Assembly: GCA_027596195.1 (NCBI GenBank)
Contig: JADGJG010000003.1
Coordinates: 89,366 to 153,365, forward strand
Length of the DNA stretch: 64,000 nucleotides
Source: Podochytrium sp. JEL0797
Taxonomy: Eukaryota; Chytridiomycota; Chytridiomycetes; Chytridiales; Chytriomycetaceae
Reading direction: 5' to 3'
Of the stretch, positions 20,672 through 31,820 are shown one piece after another. Position 1 is the stretch's first letter, and each line of letters starts with the position of its first letter. The notes beneath the pieces were generated by a model. The model ran no database searches. It was not told the DNA's origin and worked only from the letters and a program-made list of their open reading frames with translations. A program made the position numbers and the translations under genes.

Positions 20672-22970
20672 ATGGAGATGGCACTGCTCCTCCTTGCTCT
20701 GGGTGCTTCGTTTGCAGCCGCGCAGATGACGCTCGATACGACCAACAACCCCGCCGTCATGGCGGCCTTGGGAGCATCGATGCCTGCGCTCAAGATGTTT
20801 TACCAGGACAACAACGCCAACGATGGCGCCTGGCTCGAGTCATATACGACAAAGAGGTAAACACCCCTGGCGCACTGGGTATCTTTTATCTGATCAGAAA
20901 CCACCTGGTGAGTTTGATATGTGTCTCGTTTCTCAACCTTGATTGATCAGGAATCTCGTCCAATGGCACGAGAGCGGGATTTACTGGGGCCTGTTTTACG
21001 AGTACAATGCATTGACGGGCGATGGGCAGTATAGCGAGTGGGTTGATTCGCAAATGCAGGTGGCGATTGGGCCTAATAATGGATTTTTGGTACGTTTGAG
21101 CAGTGAATTGGGTGCGCGTGCATGGGGTTGAAGTTAATGTGCTCTTCATGTGTTTATAGGATGCACAGAGTGCAATGACGGGTCGTTGGTGAGCGTTTTT
21201 CTTTGTGTGTGTGTGTGTACAGTAAGTTTCTAAATCGGTGGATTCCAGGAACGATGATATTGGGTGGTGGGCGCTTGCGGGTGAGTTTTGGGACTGCTCA
21301 TATTGTGTGGCTTTGGTTCACTCACACCTGTGTTCCCTCTTTGCAGTCATGTTCGCTGCCGAATCCACTCAGAGCGTCACGGGAATTGTGGCACCGACCA
21401 ACCGAGTGGATGGAACGAATCCGACTTATCTCAGTGTCGTCAATAACACGTATTATGCCATGTGGGGGGTAATTATGATTTGTGCCCCGGAATGGGGCTT
21501 GCACGCGGGGTCGCGATCAATTTTTAACTCGCCTTATGACAGGACTGGGATGCGAGCACCTGTGGAGGCGGGATGTATTGGTCTCGCAACCGTCAAGCCA
21601 CGACCGGCAACGACGCCACGTACAAATCTTCCATCACGAACGCGCAGCACATTGATTTGAGTGCGCGGTTGTATACGTACACGGGGGATGAAACGTATCA
21701 CAAGCTGTTTGATACGGTGAGTGCGGGATTCCCCCGAAATCTCCCGTGGAACTGACACGCGTGCGGTTTTAGGTGTACACGTGGATGCAGACCTCGAACC
21801 TGATTGACCCCGTCACCTATGCCGTCCACGATGGAATCGACGCGAACGGATGCGTTGTGACTTCAGACATGTACTCGTACCACTCTGGCGAACTCATTGC
21901 AGGACTCTCGATCATGTACAAAAAGACGCAAGACGCCAAATACCTCACGGAAGCGCATAAACACTTTCAACGCGTTGCGACCAATTTCACCATCAATAAC
22001 GTGTTGTTTGATTGGACCATTAGTCCCACGGGGCCGAGTAAACCGAATGGGTTCTTGTGGCCGGTTTACAAGAGTTTGGGGTACTTGTACTCGGTCACGA
22101 CGGATTCGAGTGTAAAGCAGCAGATTGCGGCGATTATGGCGGCGAGTGCGGCGTTTCAGTTTCAGAGTTGTAATTCGGATTGGTATTGTATTCGCAATTT
22201 GGATCCCAGTGAGTATTGCGGGTGTCGTTTTACGTTGATTTTTGAGGGGGTTGCAATCTGACAACTCCTTACCAGACACGGATCACACCCTCTTCAACGG
22301 AACCAGCGTGCGCGATCAATTCGAAATCGTGTCCGTGTTGAACGCGTTGGCTGTGACTACGGGAACTCCCGTCATTCAAATCACGCAAGCCGTTGCGGCA
22401 CCGAATTCTGGAAACGGCGGTGGTGGCGGCGGCAGCGGGAGTGGAACAACGGCACCCACTGGGTTGATTAAGGGGATTTCGAATACGGTATTGTTTGCGG
22501 CGATTGGAGGCGGGGTTGTGGTGCTTTTGGTGGTGGTTGTGGGTGGGGTTTTTGTTGCGAGGAGGAGGAAGCAGAGGATGGGGAGGGAGGGGGTGAGAAA
22601 AGGGGTTTCGAATGATATATATTATAACGCGAGGGAGAGGCGGAATGGGGAGGGTGGTGATGGTCGTGGTGGGATGGGGAGTCGACAGGGAGGGGGTGCT
22701 CGGGGTGGTGGTGGTGGGGTACGTGGGGCGGAGATTCCGATGCGGGGGACGAATGAGAGGGGGAGAGGCCGGGAAGAGGGTGGGAGGGTGAAGGGTGGTG
22801 GTAGTGGTGCTGCGAGGGGCCCGTCTGAAGCGAGAGTTGGCGGGGAGAGGGAGAGGGAGAGGAGAGGGCAGGGGAGTGTTGGTAGGCAGCGTGGAAATGG
22901 AGGAGGTGGGAGAGGGGGTGGTGGTGGTGGCGGGGGTGCAAGACGGGAGCAACCTCGTGAGAGATATTGA
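20672..22970 (+). CDS. GH76 mannanase-like protein with transmembrane anchor and Arg/Gly tail, copy 3
   Basis: Eight exons: 20672-20856, 20951-21089, 21160-21188, 21249-21280, 21347-21468, 21543-21716, 21773-22208 and 22276-22970 (603 aa). It carries a signal peptide (MEMALLLLALGASFAAAQ), WHESGIYW, RWNDDIGWW with the Asp pair at about residues 120-121, and GGMYWSRNR. Unlike the others it does not end in a GPI-type tail. After a Gly/Ser linker there is a 25-residue transmembrane helix (about 443-467), a stop-transfer RRRKQR, and about 135 residues of Gly/Arg-rich low complexity facing the cytoplasm. It has the most introns of the family. The first intron contains other GT sites, so that junction is the least certain. 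Confidence 0.85.
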
Positions 22971-23383
22971 GGGTGGATGATTCTTTTATAGAGCCGGCGC
23001 GTAGAAAATACATATATTCATAGACTGTGCACCCAATGGCAGGAACCCCGGTGATGCATTTCGGTTGCATGTTGAATAACTGCGTTGCTTCCACAGAATT
23101 AGGAGCGAATCTTATCAGATATCAAATACAGTGCGAATGAAGTGGAATCCATTTGTTTATTTCTATTGACTGAATCCTCAAAAGAGAATGATGGTCGACG
23201 GACCAAGTGGAATACTTCAAAAAAAAGTAGGTGGTTGGACACTCGCGGGCCACATTTTGTCCACTGCATTATCCACACAGGCCGAGTAATTTTGAATTGC
23301 GACTTTGCTTACAGGCCTGAGTTTGCCCTTGCAGCCACTTGCTGCATCCAAAAATATCGATTTGTGCAACAGCCAAAAAAAGA
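22971..23383. other. Intergenic spacer
   Basis: No gene recognised; presumably the 3' end of GH76 copy 3 and the promoter of copy 4. Confidence 0.5.
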
Positions 23384-24922
23384 ATGGCAAAAACGATTCT
23401 CACCGCCCTGTCACTCCTTCTGCCTTTGTCGTCTGCATTTGCTCAGCAGAATATTGATTTGACGAGCAAAGATGCTGTCATGGCCGCTGCAAATGCGGCA
23501 ATGATCCCCCTTCAAGCAAACTTTGCCAGCAACACTGAAAAAAATGGAGCTTGGATTGAACAGTATCCTAACGGCCAGTGGTGCATCCAGTGAGTTGAAA
23601 TCATCGAGTGCTCTCGTCCTCAAATTAATGGCTGAGAATTCATCACTTTCAGGTGGCATGAGAGTGGAATCTATCAGTATGTGGCAGCCAAGAATGAAAA
23701 ACTAATTTCTAACTTCTCCCTTTCGTCACTCTTTAACAGAGATTTGTTTTACCAACACGTTGCATATTCTGGCGACACGACTTGGCAATCGTTCGCCGAC
23801 ACCAACATTGCCCTTAGCGCCAACGGCAATGGAGATTTTATGGGAGGACTTGATCCCAACGTTCCCGAAAGCACACGTTGGAACGACGACATTTCGTGGT
23901 GGGCCATCTCCGCAATGACCAGAGCCGAAATCGGCGGAACGACGGATTCTCTGTACTTTCAACTGGCGAACCGCACTTTTCAAGAAGTTTGGATGTCTTG
24001 GGATGCTTCGAGCTGTGGCGGGGGTATCTTTTGGTCGCGAGACCGCAATGCAGGGAATAACCCCACGCTCAAAAGTTCAATCACAAATGTCGAAATGATG
24101 GATCTTGGTGCAAGATTGTATCGCATGACCAAGGACAGTTATTTCAAGGACAGAGTGGATCAGATTTACGCGTGGTTGCAAAGCTCTGGCCTCTTGTCGG
24201 CCAATTATGTGGTGTATGACTCGGTCAAAACCACGGATTGTACGCCAAACCTGCAAATAGTACGTCGCACCTGCATGATGTTATTTGTTAACTGAAATTA
24301 GTATTCATACCACACTGGCGAATTGTTGATGGGCTTGAGCGTGATGTTCCAAGCTACAAACGACCCCCACTACCTCAACGAAGCTCACAACGTCTTTGCA
24401 TCCATCAAGAGTCAATTCACAGATTCCAACAATGTGTTGAATCAAGAGCCATCCTGTCTTGCGGGAGCCTGCACAAAATCACCAACAGGGTATTGGTGGA
24501 GCGTTTATAAAGGCCTCGCGCAGTTGCATGTCGCTACAAACAATGTATCAGTGCAGCAGTCGATTGAAAAAATCATGAGGGCGTCTGCGGCGGTGAATTT
24601 TCAGAATTGTGGGTCTGATTGGAACTGCATGAGAATTTTGCCCGTTGGGACTGCATTCACGTTGATCGATGGAACCAACCAGAGGGATCAGTTTGAAACG
24701 GTGGTCATTTTGAATTCTTTGGCTGTGATTAATGGTGCTGCTGGGGGGCTCAATGGATCGGCGGTTGTGACTGCAAGTGGGACGCAGACGGCAGTTGTGA
24801 CTGCAACTCATGGTCGGCCGAAGGACGGCACCGCTTCGGCTAATGGTGTCACATCTCCTACTCAAGCTTCTCTTTCTTATATCTTGAGTATGATTATTGT
24901 AGTGGCAGTTTTGATTTTTTGA
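23384..24922 (+). CDS. GH76 mannanase-like protein, copy 4
   Basis: Exons 23384-23589, 23653-23676, 23740-24259 and 24302-24922 (456 aa). Exon 2 is only 24 nt and encodes the end of WHESGIYQ; the last intron is 42 nt. The catalytic region reads RWNDDISWW, followed by CGGGIFWSRDRN and NGTNQRDQFE. The C-terminus (SYILSMIIVVAVLIF) is a GPI-type hydrophobic end after a Thr/Ser-rich linker. It is intermediate between the older copies 1-3 and the tight array 5-11: it shares LFYQ and the NGDF-GGL segment with the latter but lacks their GPLQQYF-GPN-EGKG segment near the N-terminus. Confidence 0.92.
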
Positions 24923-24966
24923 AAAACAAGGCATATTTGTTCAGCGCTATTCATGTGTCTTCAAGG

Positions 24967-24972
24967 AATAAA
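24967..24972 (+). terminator. Poly(A) signal AATAAA
   Basis: AATAAA 44 nt after the GH76 copy 4 stop and about 65 nt before the copy 5 start, so the copy 5 promoter is very short or overlaps this gene's 3'UTR. Confidence 0.5.
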
Positions 24973-25034
24973 ATAAAAGGAAAACGGGCAGGAAGATGGT
25001 ATTTCTTTCATTCATCATTACTACACCAAAATCA

Positions 25035-26561
25035 ATGAGACTTACCGTTTTGGTTCTCGCCATTTATACAGCCTGCACGGCCAGCGCTGGAAATAATCTG
25101 AATCTTACCAACAATGGTGACACTTCCCTCTCTGTCCTCCCTAACTCAGACTCAAAACCTCGTTTTTTCAGGCGCAGTACTTTCTGCTGCAAAATCCGCC
25201 ATGGGCCCTCTGCAGCAGTATTTCAACGGCCCCAATGTGGAAGGGAAGGGCTCCTGGACGGAACAAGACTCTTCTGGCCGTTGGGTGGTCCAATGGCACG
25301 AGTCTGGACAATACAACGACGTGAGTCATGTCCGATTTGTTTCCGAGAGACGCACCCAATGAACTGATTCTTTTTTGCGTATCACATGTGTACAGATGAT
25401 TTACCAATACGCCCTTGCTAGTGGAGACTCGAGCAACAATGGGTTCGTTCATTCCAATTTGATTGCGTCGGCGGCTGGAAACGGCGACTTTCTTGGTGGA
25501 TTCACCGCGGATCAAGTTCAAGATACGAGATGGAATGATGATATTGCGTGGTGGGGATTGGCGAGTAAGTTCATTCTGTTCCTTTGAATTGTTGCGATTC
25601 TCCTGTATCTCATGTGCAATTATTCCAAAAGGTCAAACTGGGGCAGAAGCAACTGGAGACGCAACCCTTGCCAGTTTGGCATCCAAGACTTTCGATGAGG
25701 TGTGGATGAGCTGGGATAATCAGTGTGGTGGTGGAATTTTCTGGTTTGTTCTTTCGTGTATTTTTTGTCCGTCAGCGGTGTCACTCACACCCCAACTTAA
25801 ACAGGAGCAGAGATCGCGATCCAAGCGCTTCAAACCCATACCTCAAATCTGCCATCACCAACGTCCAAATGATGGACCTCGGCGCGCGGTTGGGAAAAAC
25901 CGATCAAGTCAACCAAATCTGGAGCTGGCTCAAGTCTTCCGGACTCGTGGTGGACGACGGCAACGGAGGCTACGTGATTTACGACAACATCATGACGAAT
26001 AACTGCAGTAAGTCGAGCCAAGTCTATTCGTACCACTATGGCGAGGCCATGACGGCATTGAGCGTCATGGGAAACGTTGGGGAGGCCACCAAGCTGTTCA
26101 CTGGGCTCAAGAACATCTTCGTCGATGCTAGCAATGTTCTCGGTCCTATTGGAATTTGCAAAAAGGATCCGTGTGGTTATTCGTGGCCAGTGTACAAGGG
26201 TTTGGCGCATCTGTTCCAGGCCACAACCGATGCGGGTACCAAAAGCTCCATCACTTCCGTCATGAAAGCGACCGCTGCGGTTGTTCTCGCCAACTGCGAC
26301 TCCAACTGGGCGTGTATGCGCAACTTTGGAGCTGGAACCGCATGGACGCTTTTGCAGCCGGATGGGTTGAATGTGCGCGATCAATTTGAGGCTGTTGCGT
26401 TCTTGAACGCGATGATTTCTATTAGCAATGTGAGCGCACCGGTTGCCACTTCTGCTGTTCCCACGACGCCTGCGAGTTCGTTGAATTCTGCGACTGGGAA
26501 TGTTCTTTCTGGAATTTGGTTGATGGTCGCCGTTGTATGCGCTGTTGCGTACGTTGTGTAA
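25035..26561 (+). CDS. GH76 mannanase-like protein, copy 5
   Basis: Exons 25035-25116, 25172-25320, 25396-25564, 25632-25743 and 25805-26561 (422 aa). This is the first of seven copies with one stereotyped gene model: internal exons of 149 (or 146), 169 and 112 nt. Features in order: signal peptide MRLTVLVLAIYTACTASA, a segment GPLQQYFNGPNVEGKGSW, QWHESGQYND, RWNDDIAWW with the Asp pair at about residues 125-126, CGGGIFWSRDRD, NVRDQFEAVAFLNAM, and a short Ser/Thr linker plus hydrophobic GPI-type end. An in-frame ATG at 24996 would lengthen the N-terminus by 13 residues and weaken the signal peptide, so 25035 is preferred. Confidence 0.93.
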
Positions 26562-26624
26562 TATTTGTATATTTTTCCTCTCGAAGTGATAAAGTGAAGT
26601 GACAAACAAAAAAAAGTTCATTAA

Positions 26625-28160
26625 ATGCGGCGGCTTGGACTTGCCGCTCTTCTTGCCACACATGCCACTGCACAACAGATTCTCAATCTCGGCGACACAG
26701 GTGATTCAACTTTCGGAGAATCCTCAATCCGCACACAGTCCGCGCCACTCACCACACTTGAAGCTGCCGTACGAGCAGCCGCAAAAGCAGCCATGGGTCC
26801 ACTGCAAGCGTACTTTGTCGGACCCAACATTGAAGGCAAAGGTGCCTGGACGGAGCAAACCGCGAGTGGCCGTTGGGTGGTTCAATGGCACGAGTCTGGA
26901 ATATACCAGGATGTGAGTCACAAACTCACTATCTGCAGTTGCGAATTCATTGAACTGAACCTCACTCGCAGCTGTTTTATCAATACGCGCTCGCGAGCGG
27001 GGATTCGAGCAACAATGGGTTTGCCCATTCCAACTTGATCGCTTCGGCGGCAGGGAACGGTGACTTTCTTGGCGGATTCACGGCCGATCAAGTTCAAGAT
27101 ACGAGATGGAATGATGATATTGCGTGGTGGGCTTTGGCGAGTAAGTGTTTGGTTGGGTTCGATTCGAGTTTGATTCGAAAAAGGAAAAGGTCAATCAGGT
27201 GCCGAGGCAACGAATGACACCGCTCTTTCAAGCTTGGCATCAACGACTTTTAATGATATTTGGATGAGTTGGGATATGCAGTGTGGTGGAGGGATATTTT
27301 GGTGAGAATCACGTGCGACGCCTCTCGAATCAGCAACTCATACCCGTAACAGGAGCAGAGACCGCAGCCCAACCGCATTCAATCCGTACCTCAAGTCAGT
27401 TATCACGAATGTGCAAATGATGGATCTTGGTTCGCGCTTGGGCGAAACGGGCAAGGTGAATCAAATCTGGAGCTGGCTCAAGTCGTCGGGACTTGTCGTG
27501 GACGACGGCAACGGAGGATACGTGATTTACGACAACATCATGACGAATAACTGTAGTAAGTCGAGTCAAGTCTATTCATACCTCTACGGCGAGGCCATCA
27601 CCGCGTTTGTTGCGATGGGCAACGTTGCCGAGGCGACAAAGCTATTCACCGGGCTCAAGAACGTCTTTGTCAATGCTAGCAACGTGCTCGGACCTATTGG
27701 AATTTGCAAAAAGGATCCATGCGGATACTCATGGCCTGTGTACAATGGCTTGGCGCGTTTGTTCAAGGCCACAAGTGACGCAGGAACCAGAAACTCGATC
27801 GCAACGATTATGAAAGCAACATCTGCTGTCGTTCTCGCTCATTGCGATTCTAATTGGTCTTGCATGCGCAACTTTGGACCTGGGACGGCTTGGACGCTGT
27901 TGCAGCCTGATGGGTTGAATGTGCGCGATCAGTTCGAGGCAGTAGCGTTTTTGAATGCCATGATTGTCATAAACAGCAACTCATCGAGTGGTTCGACGAC
28001 GTTTTCGACGAGTGGTCGGGCAGGGAATTCGGTTGCGACACAAACGGGAACGTCAAGTTCGCGACTCACTACATCTATATCTACCTCTGCCTCTGGAAGT
28101 GTTCCGCTGGGGTCCTTTTCTTACTTTATTTTAATAGCAGTATACAGTATTTTGAAATAA
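26625..28160 (+). CDS. GH76 mannanase-like protein, copy 6
   Basis: Exons 26625-26700, 26764-26912, 26972-27140, 27190-27301 and 27353-28160 (437 aa). Very close to copy 5 from RWNDDIAWW to the end of the catalytic fold (KKDPCGYSWPVY, NVRDQFEAVAFLNAM). The first intron is 63 nt, has no in-frame stop and is a multiple of three, so unspliced mRNA would encode a protein 21 residues longer; splicing is preferred because all relatives have an intron at this Gly/Ala codon. The GPI-type end follows a Ser/Thr-rich linker. Only 64 nt separate it from the copy 5 stop. Confidence 0.92.
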
Positions 28161-28202
28161 AAGCAATCTTTAATAAATTACAGCGGATTGAGATATAAAC
28201 AA

Positions 28203-29300
28203 TCAAGCACCCCACACCTTGAAGTGGTTGGGTGTCTCGGATCCTGTAATCTTGTCAAGTCCCTTGATGCGGTGGCTCAAAAAGTCCCACACGGCAGGCG
28301 TCTCCTTGGAAGAGAAACGGATGACGCACCCAACAATCTCATCCATGTCATGGCCTTCACAGTAGCACTCGCACAAGTCCTTTCGGCGCAAACGAGAGAG
28401 AGACCATGCGAATTCTTTGGGGTCCAAAGTCGACGTGTGGGCGCTGATGGCGACATTTTCAAACTCGGCCACCGCGGCATCAACGAGAGACTTGACTCTT
28501 GGGCCAAGCATCACCAAGGATCCAAGACAAGTGGCGCCAAAGGCATCTTTTTCGGACTCAGGACCCAGCAACCAGGCGTCCCTGGCGACCGTCTTGAACT
28601 TGTTAGGCGATGATTCGCAGTGGCAAGCGACGCGTAGATCGACGCGACTCTCGTAACGCGCAAACTGCCAGGCCTCGTGGGTCGATGCCTGGATACGGCC
28701 GGCACACATCCAGTCGAGGAAGACAAGCGAGCCCTCCTTCTCAATCAACATGGTTTGGTCGCTGATGAAGTTGGCCTCGCAGAAAGGAACGACCGGGTCG
28801 GGAAGAACGCAGAGAAGTGAGTCCTTGGCAATGTGTCCGCGCACACTTTGGAGCGTGTTTCCCTTGTCCTTTTTTTTGAACACCTTGGTCGAGCCCTGAA
28901 ACAAAACGATGTCAGAATTCCAACTTCACCAGCGTGAAAACACAGCAATCGCAATCACCTGTGTCAACAGAGCGAGCGAAGCACCACCATCCACCACAAC
29001 CTTAAGATCAACAACGTCTCCGCCAACAAGACCTCCTCCGAACGACAACATGAACACATCCCTATGCTTCTGGGTTCTCTGGCCCTTCGGGGACATGAGT
29101 CGCAGCGGGTACGTGCAGCTGAGAGTTTCGAGGGAAGGGCCGGACATATGGATGCGTCCCTCCTGGAATGGCTTGTTCTTTTCCTGCAGCCAGTTCTCCT
29201 GGAGGAACGTGGTTTGGTTCTTGGTCTCCTCTTTCTTGGGAGGTGTGGTTGTGGGTTGCGCTTGCATCGTCGATTCAGGGGACATTTTGTTGGCTTTCAT
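28203..29300 (-). CDS. ureD: Urease accessory protein UreD
   Basis: Exons 29300-28959 and 28895-28203 on the reverse strand (344 aa), one phase-0 intron of 63 nt. It is recognised by LSCTYPLRLMSP, FGGGLVGGDVVDLKVVV, LALLTQGSTKVFK, LLCVLPDPVVPF and SLVFLDWMCAGR, in the family order. UreD (UreH) works with UreF and UreG to load nickel into urease. No urease, UreF or UreG gene is in the window, so it is an isolated single-copy gene inside the GH76 array. Its stop lies about 40 nt from the convergent GH76 copy 6 stop. The second Met (29285) is an alternative start; the N-terminal 45 residues are poorly conserved in character. Confidence 0.93.
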
Positions 29301-29664
29301 TTCGATTGGCTGTTTCAGTTTTTGTGGGCAGAAACTCACCAATGAGTCAGACCGAGAATGGAAATCTGAGTCACATGCGCAAGTGAACGAATTCAGGCTT
29401 GGATGATGACATTTCCTCCTTTCATATCTCGATATCGGTGATTGATGGCCTTGCCTTGCCTTGCCAGTTATCCCGAACCCTCCCTCCCTCCGCTGCCAAC
29501 CGCAAATTGTGCAAACCGCGGGTTGCCCAGGCGTGAGTCACAAGAAGAATTTCTCACCGAATGGGTCGCATTACTCATCAATTGGGGTCCAACAGAGAAC
29601 ACAACTACACAGCACTATTTTGCACTAATTTATTTTCACTTATTTACAAAGAAGAAAAGAGAAC
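29301..29664. other. UreD promoter region and GH76 copy 7 3' flank
   Basis: No gene recognised. The part next to 29300 should hold the UreD promoter; a gtgagt...aacag pair just upstream of the ATG could be a 5'UTR intron. Confidence 0.4.
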
Positions 29665-31184
29665 TTAGAGAAGGGCGGAGAACAACAATCCGAAAACACA
29701 GACGGCTTCGACAAGCCCCAACCCTGGGTGACGGTCGTCCCTCGCTGAAGATAGCAACAGACCCGTCGTATTGCCTGCCACATTTGAATTCACTGCAACA
29801 GCGCCCGTCACTCCAGAACTGATGGAAATCATCGCGTTCAACAAAGCTACGGCTTCGAACTGGTCGCGAACGTTCAAACCGTCGGGCTGCAAGAGAGTCC
29901 ACGCGGTGCCGGCTCCAAAATTGCGCATACACGCCCAGTTGGAATCGCAGTTGCCGAGAACGACAGCAGCATTGGCCTTCATGATGGAGACGATGGAGCC
30001 TCGCACTCCCGAATCACTTGTGGCCTTGAACAAGTACGACAAGCCCTTGTACACCGCAAAGTTGTATCCACATGGGTCCTTTTGGCATGCGGTTGGTCCG
30101 AGACCTCCACTTGACAAAAGGAAGATGTTCTTGAGACCCTGGAAGGCCTTGGTGGCCTCGTCCACTTGACCCATGGCCGAAAGCGCCGTGATGACCTCAC
30201 CATACTCGTATGAATACGCAGCATTGCTGATGGTGCAGCCGTTGGTCATGATGTTGTCGTAAATGGCGTAACCTCCGTTGCCGTCGTCCACAACGAGTCC
30301 GGACGACTTGAGCCAAGCCCAAATCTGGTTAACCTTGTCATTTTGTCCCAGACGGGCACCGAGATCCATCATTTGGACGTTCGTGATGGTGGACTTGAGA
30401 TACGGGTTTGAAGCGCTTGGGTCGCGGTCTCTGCTCCTGTTTTGGGGTGTGAGTGACGCCGGTAACCACCCGCAAAAACACCCCGAAATAAACAAACCAG
30501 AAAATTCCACCGCCACACTGACTATCCCAACTCATCCAAACTTCATCAAAAGTCTTTTGAGCCAAGCTGGCAAGGGTGCCATCTCCAGTCGCTTCTGCTC
30601 CAGATTGACCTGCGGCGTCGCCCGAGTAAGAACCAAGACGCTTGAAAACACAAGAATACGAAATTGGAACTTACTCGCAAGGCCCCACCAAGCGATATCA
30701 TCGTTCCATCTCGTGTCTTGAACTTGATCAGCACTGAATCCACCAAGAAAGTCGCCGTTTCCAGCCGCCGAGGACATCATATTCCCTTGGGCAAATCCAT
30801 TGTTGCTCGAGTCGCCACTTGCAATTGAGTATTGGAAAAATAACTGTGGGGTTGAAGTGTGGTCAAAAATCGCGCACACTGAGGGTTCGGGTTAAACGCA
30901 CGTCGTTGTATTGTCCAGACTCGTGCCATTGTACCACCCAACGGCCAGAAGGGTCCTGTTCCGTCCAGGAGCCCTTGCCTTCCACATTGGGACCGTTGAA
31001 ATACTGCTGTAGGGGACCCATGGCGGCTTTAGCGGCAGCTTTTACGGCATCTAAACGCGACGAGAACGCGAGTTAGGTGAGGTTTGTGAGTCAACTTTCT
31101 GGCTGTGATCTCACTTGTGTCTCCGAGGTCAAGATTTTGCGCTAGGGCACACGCGGCAAGAGAAATGAGCGCGAGAAGGTGCAT
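29665..31184 (-). CDS. GH76 mannanase-like protein, copy 7 (reverse strand)
   Basis: Exons 31184-31115, 31050-30902, 30843-30675, 30609-30498 and 30436-29665 (423 aa). Same gene model as copy 5 and the only GH76 gene on the reverse strand. Signal peptide MHLLALISLAACALAQ, GPLQQYFNGPNVEGKGSW, QWHESGQYND, RWNDDIAWW, CGGGIFWSRDRD and NVRDQFEAVALLNAM. The GPI-type end (AVCVFGLLFSALL) is preceded by a short linker. It is head-to-head with copy 8 across 636 nt. Confidence 0.92.
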
Positions 31185-31820
31185 ATTCGGTTTGATCTTG
31201 TGGAAGCTTGATGCATTGTGAAAATGAGAAGCAGTTCTCGCCCACATGTACTGAAATAGTAGACTGCACCTCTTTCTTTTTCGAATGAATCTAGCAGTGT
31301 GAAAGCAAACTGGGTGCAACTTGGAGGCTGTCGATTGAGTCATTTCGAAATGAACGATTTCCGCGAATTGCAAGCGGTGGCTGATTTACCCTTGCTGGGT
31401 ATGGGTGTTGGCGCAACGATATATTGTAGCGGGCTAAAGCAGAATTTATACTTACCTTAGTCTTTTGATAGATCGACGGACGCGTTTTGAGCCCTGAGTT
31501 TCGAACTGTTTCGATACTGTGACACGCCGGACGTTATTCATTGCCAAGACGCAAGAAATGAATTGTTCTGCCTGTTATTCATTTAGTAGGCGCTTATCAC
31601 GCCATATTCCTTTTTTCGATGCCGGGACCTGTAGGTGGAGTTCATTTTCTGTCGATTCTTTCTCTGAATTGGTACAGTCGCGTCGAAAAATTGGAATCTT
31701 GCATTGAATGAGTTGAATCATGAGTCACGTTGGCTGTTGAGCCTGTGGTGACAAAGAAAAAAGTTGAAATAATTCATCGTTGGCATCTGTGGCACCCAGC
31801 CGCATTCACAGAATCACATC
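31185..31820. promoter_or_regulatory. Divergent promoter region between GH76 copies 7 and 8
   Basis: 636 nt between two ATGs facing away from each other, with no coding sequence recognised. Both promoters must lie here. No specific binding site could be assigned by eye. Confidence 0.5.

Noticed and set aside
22400..22970. GA/G-rich tract as non-coding repeat
   Set aside because: The frame stays open from the catalytic domain through a clear membrane helix and stop-transfer signal to one stop, so it is coded tail sequence.
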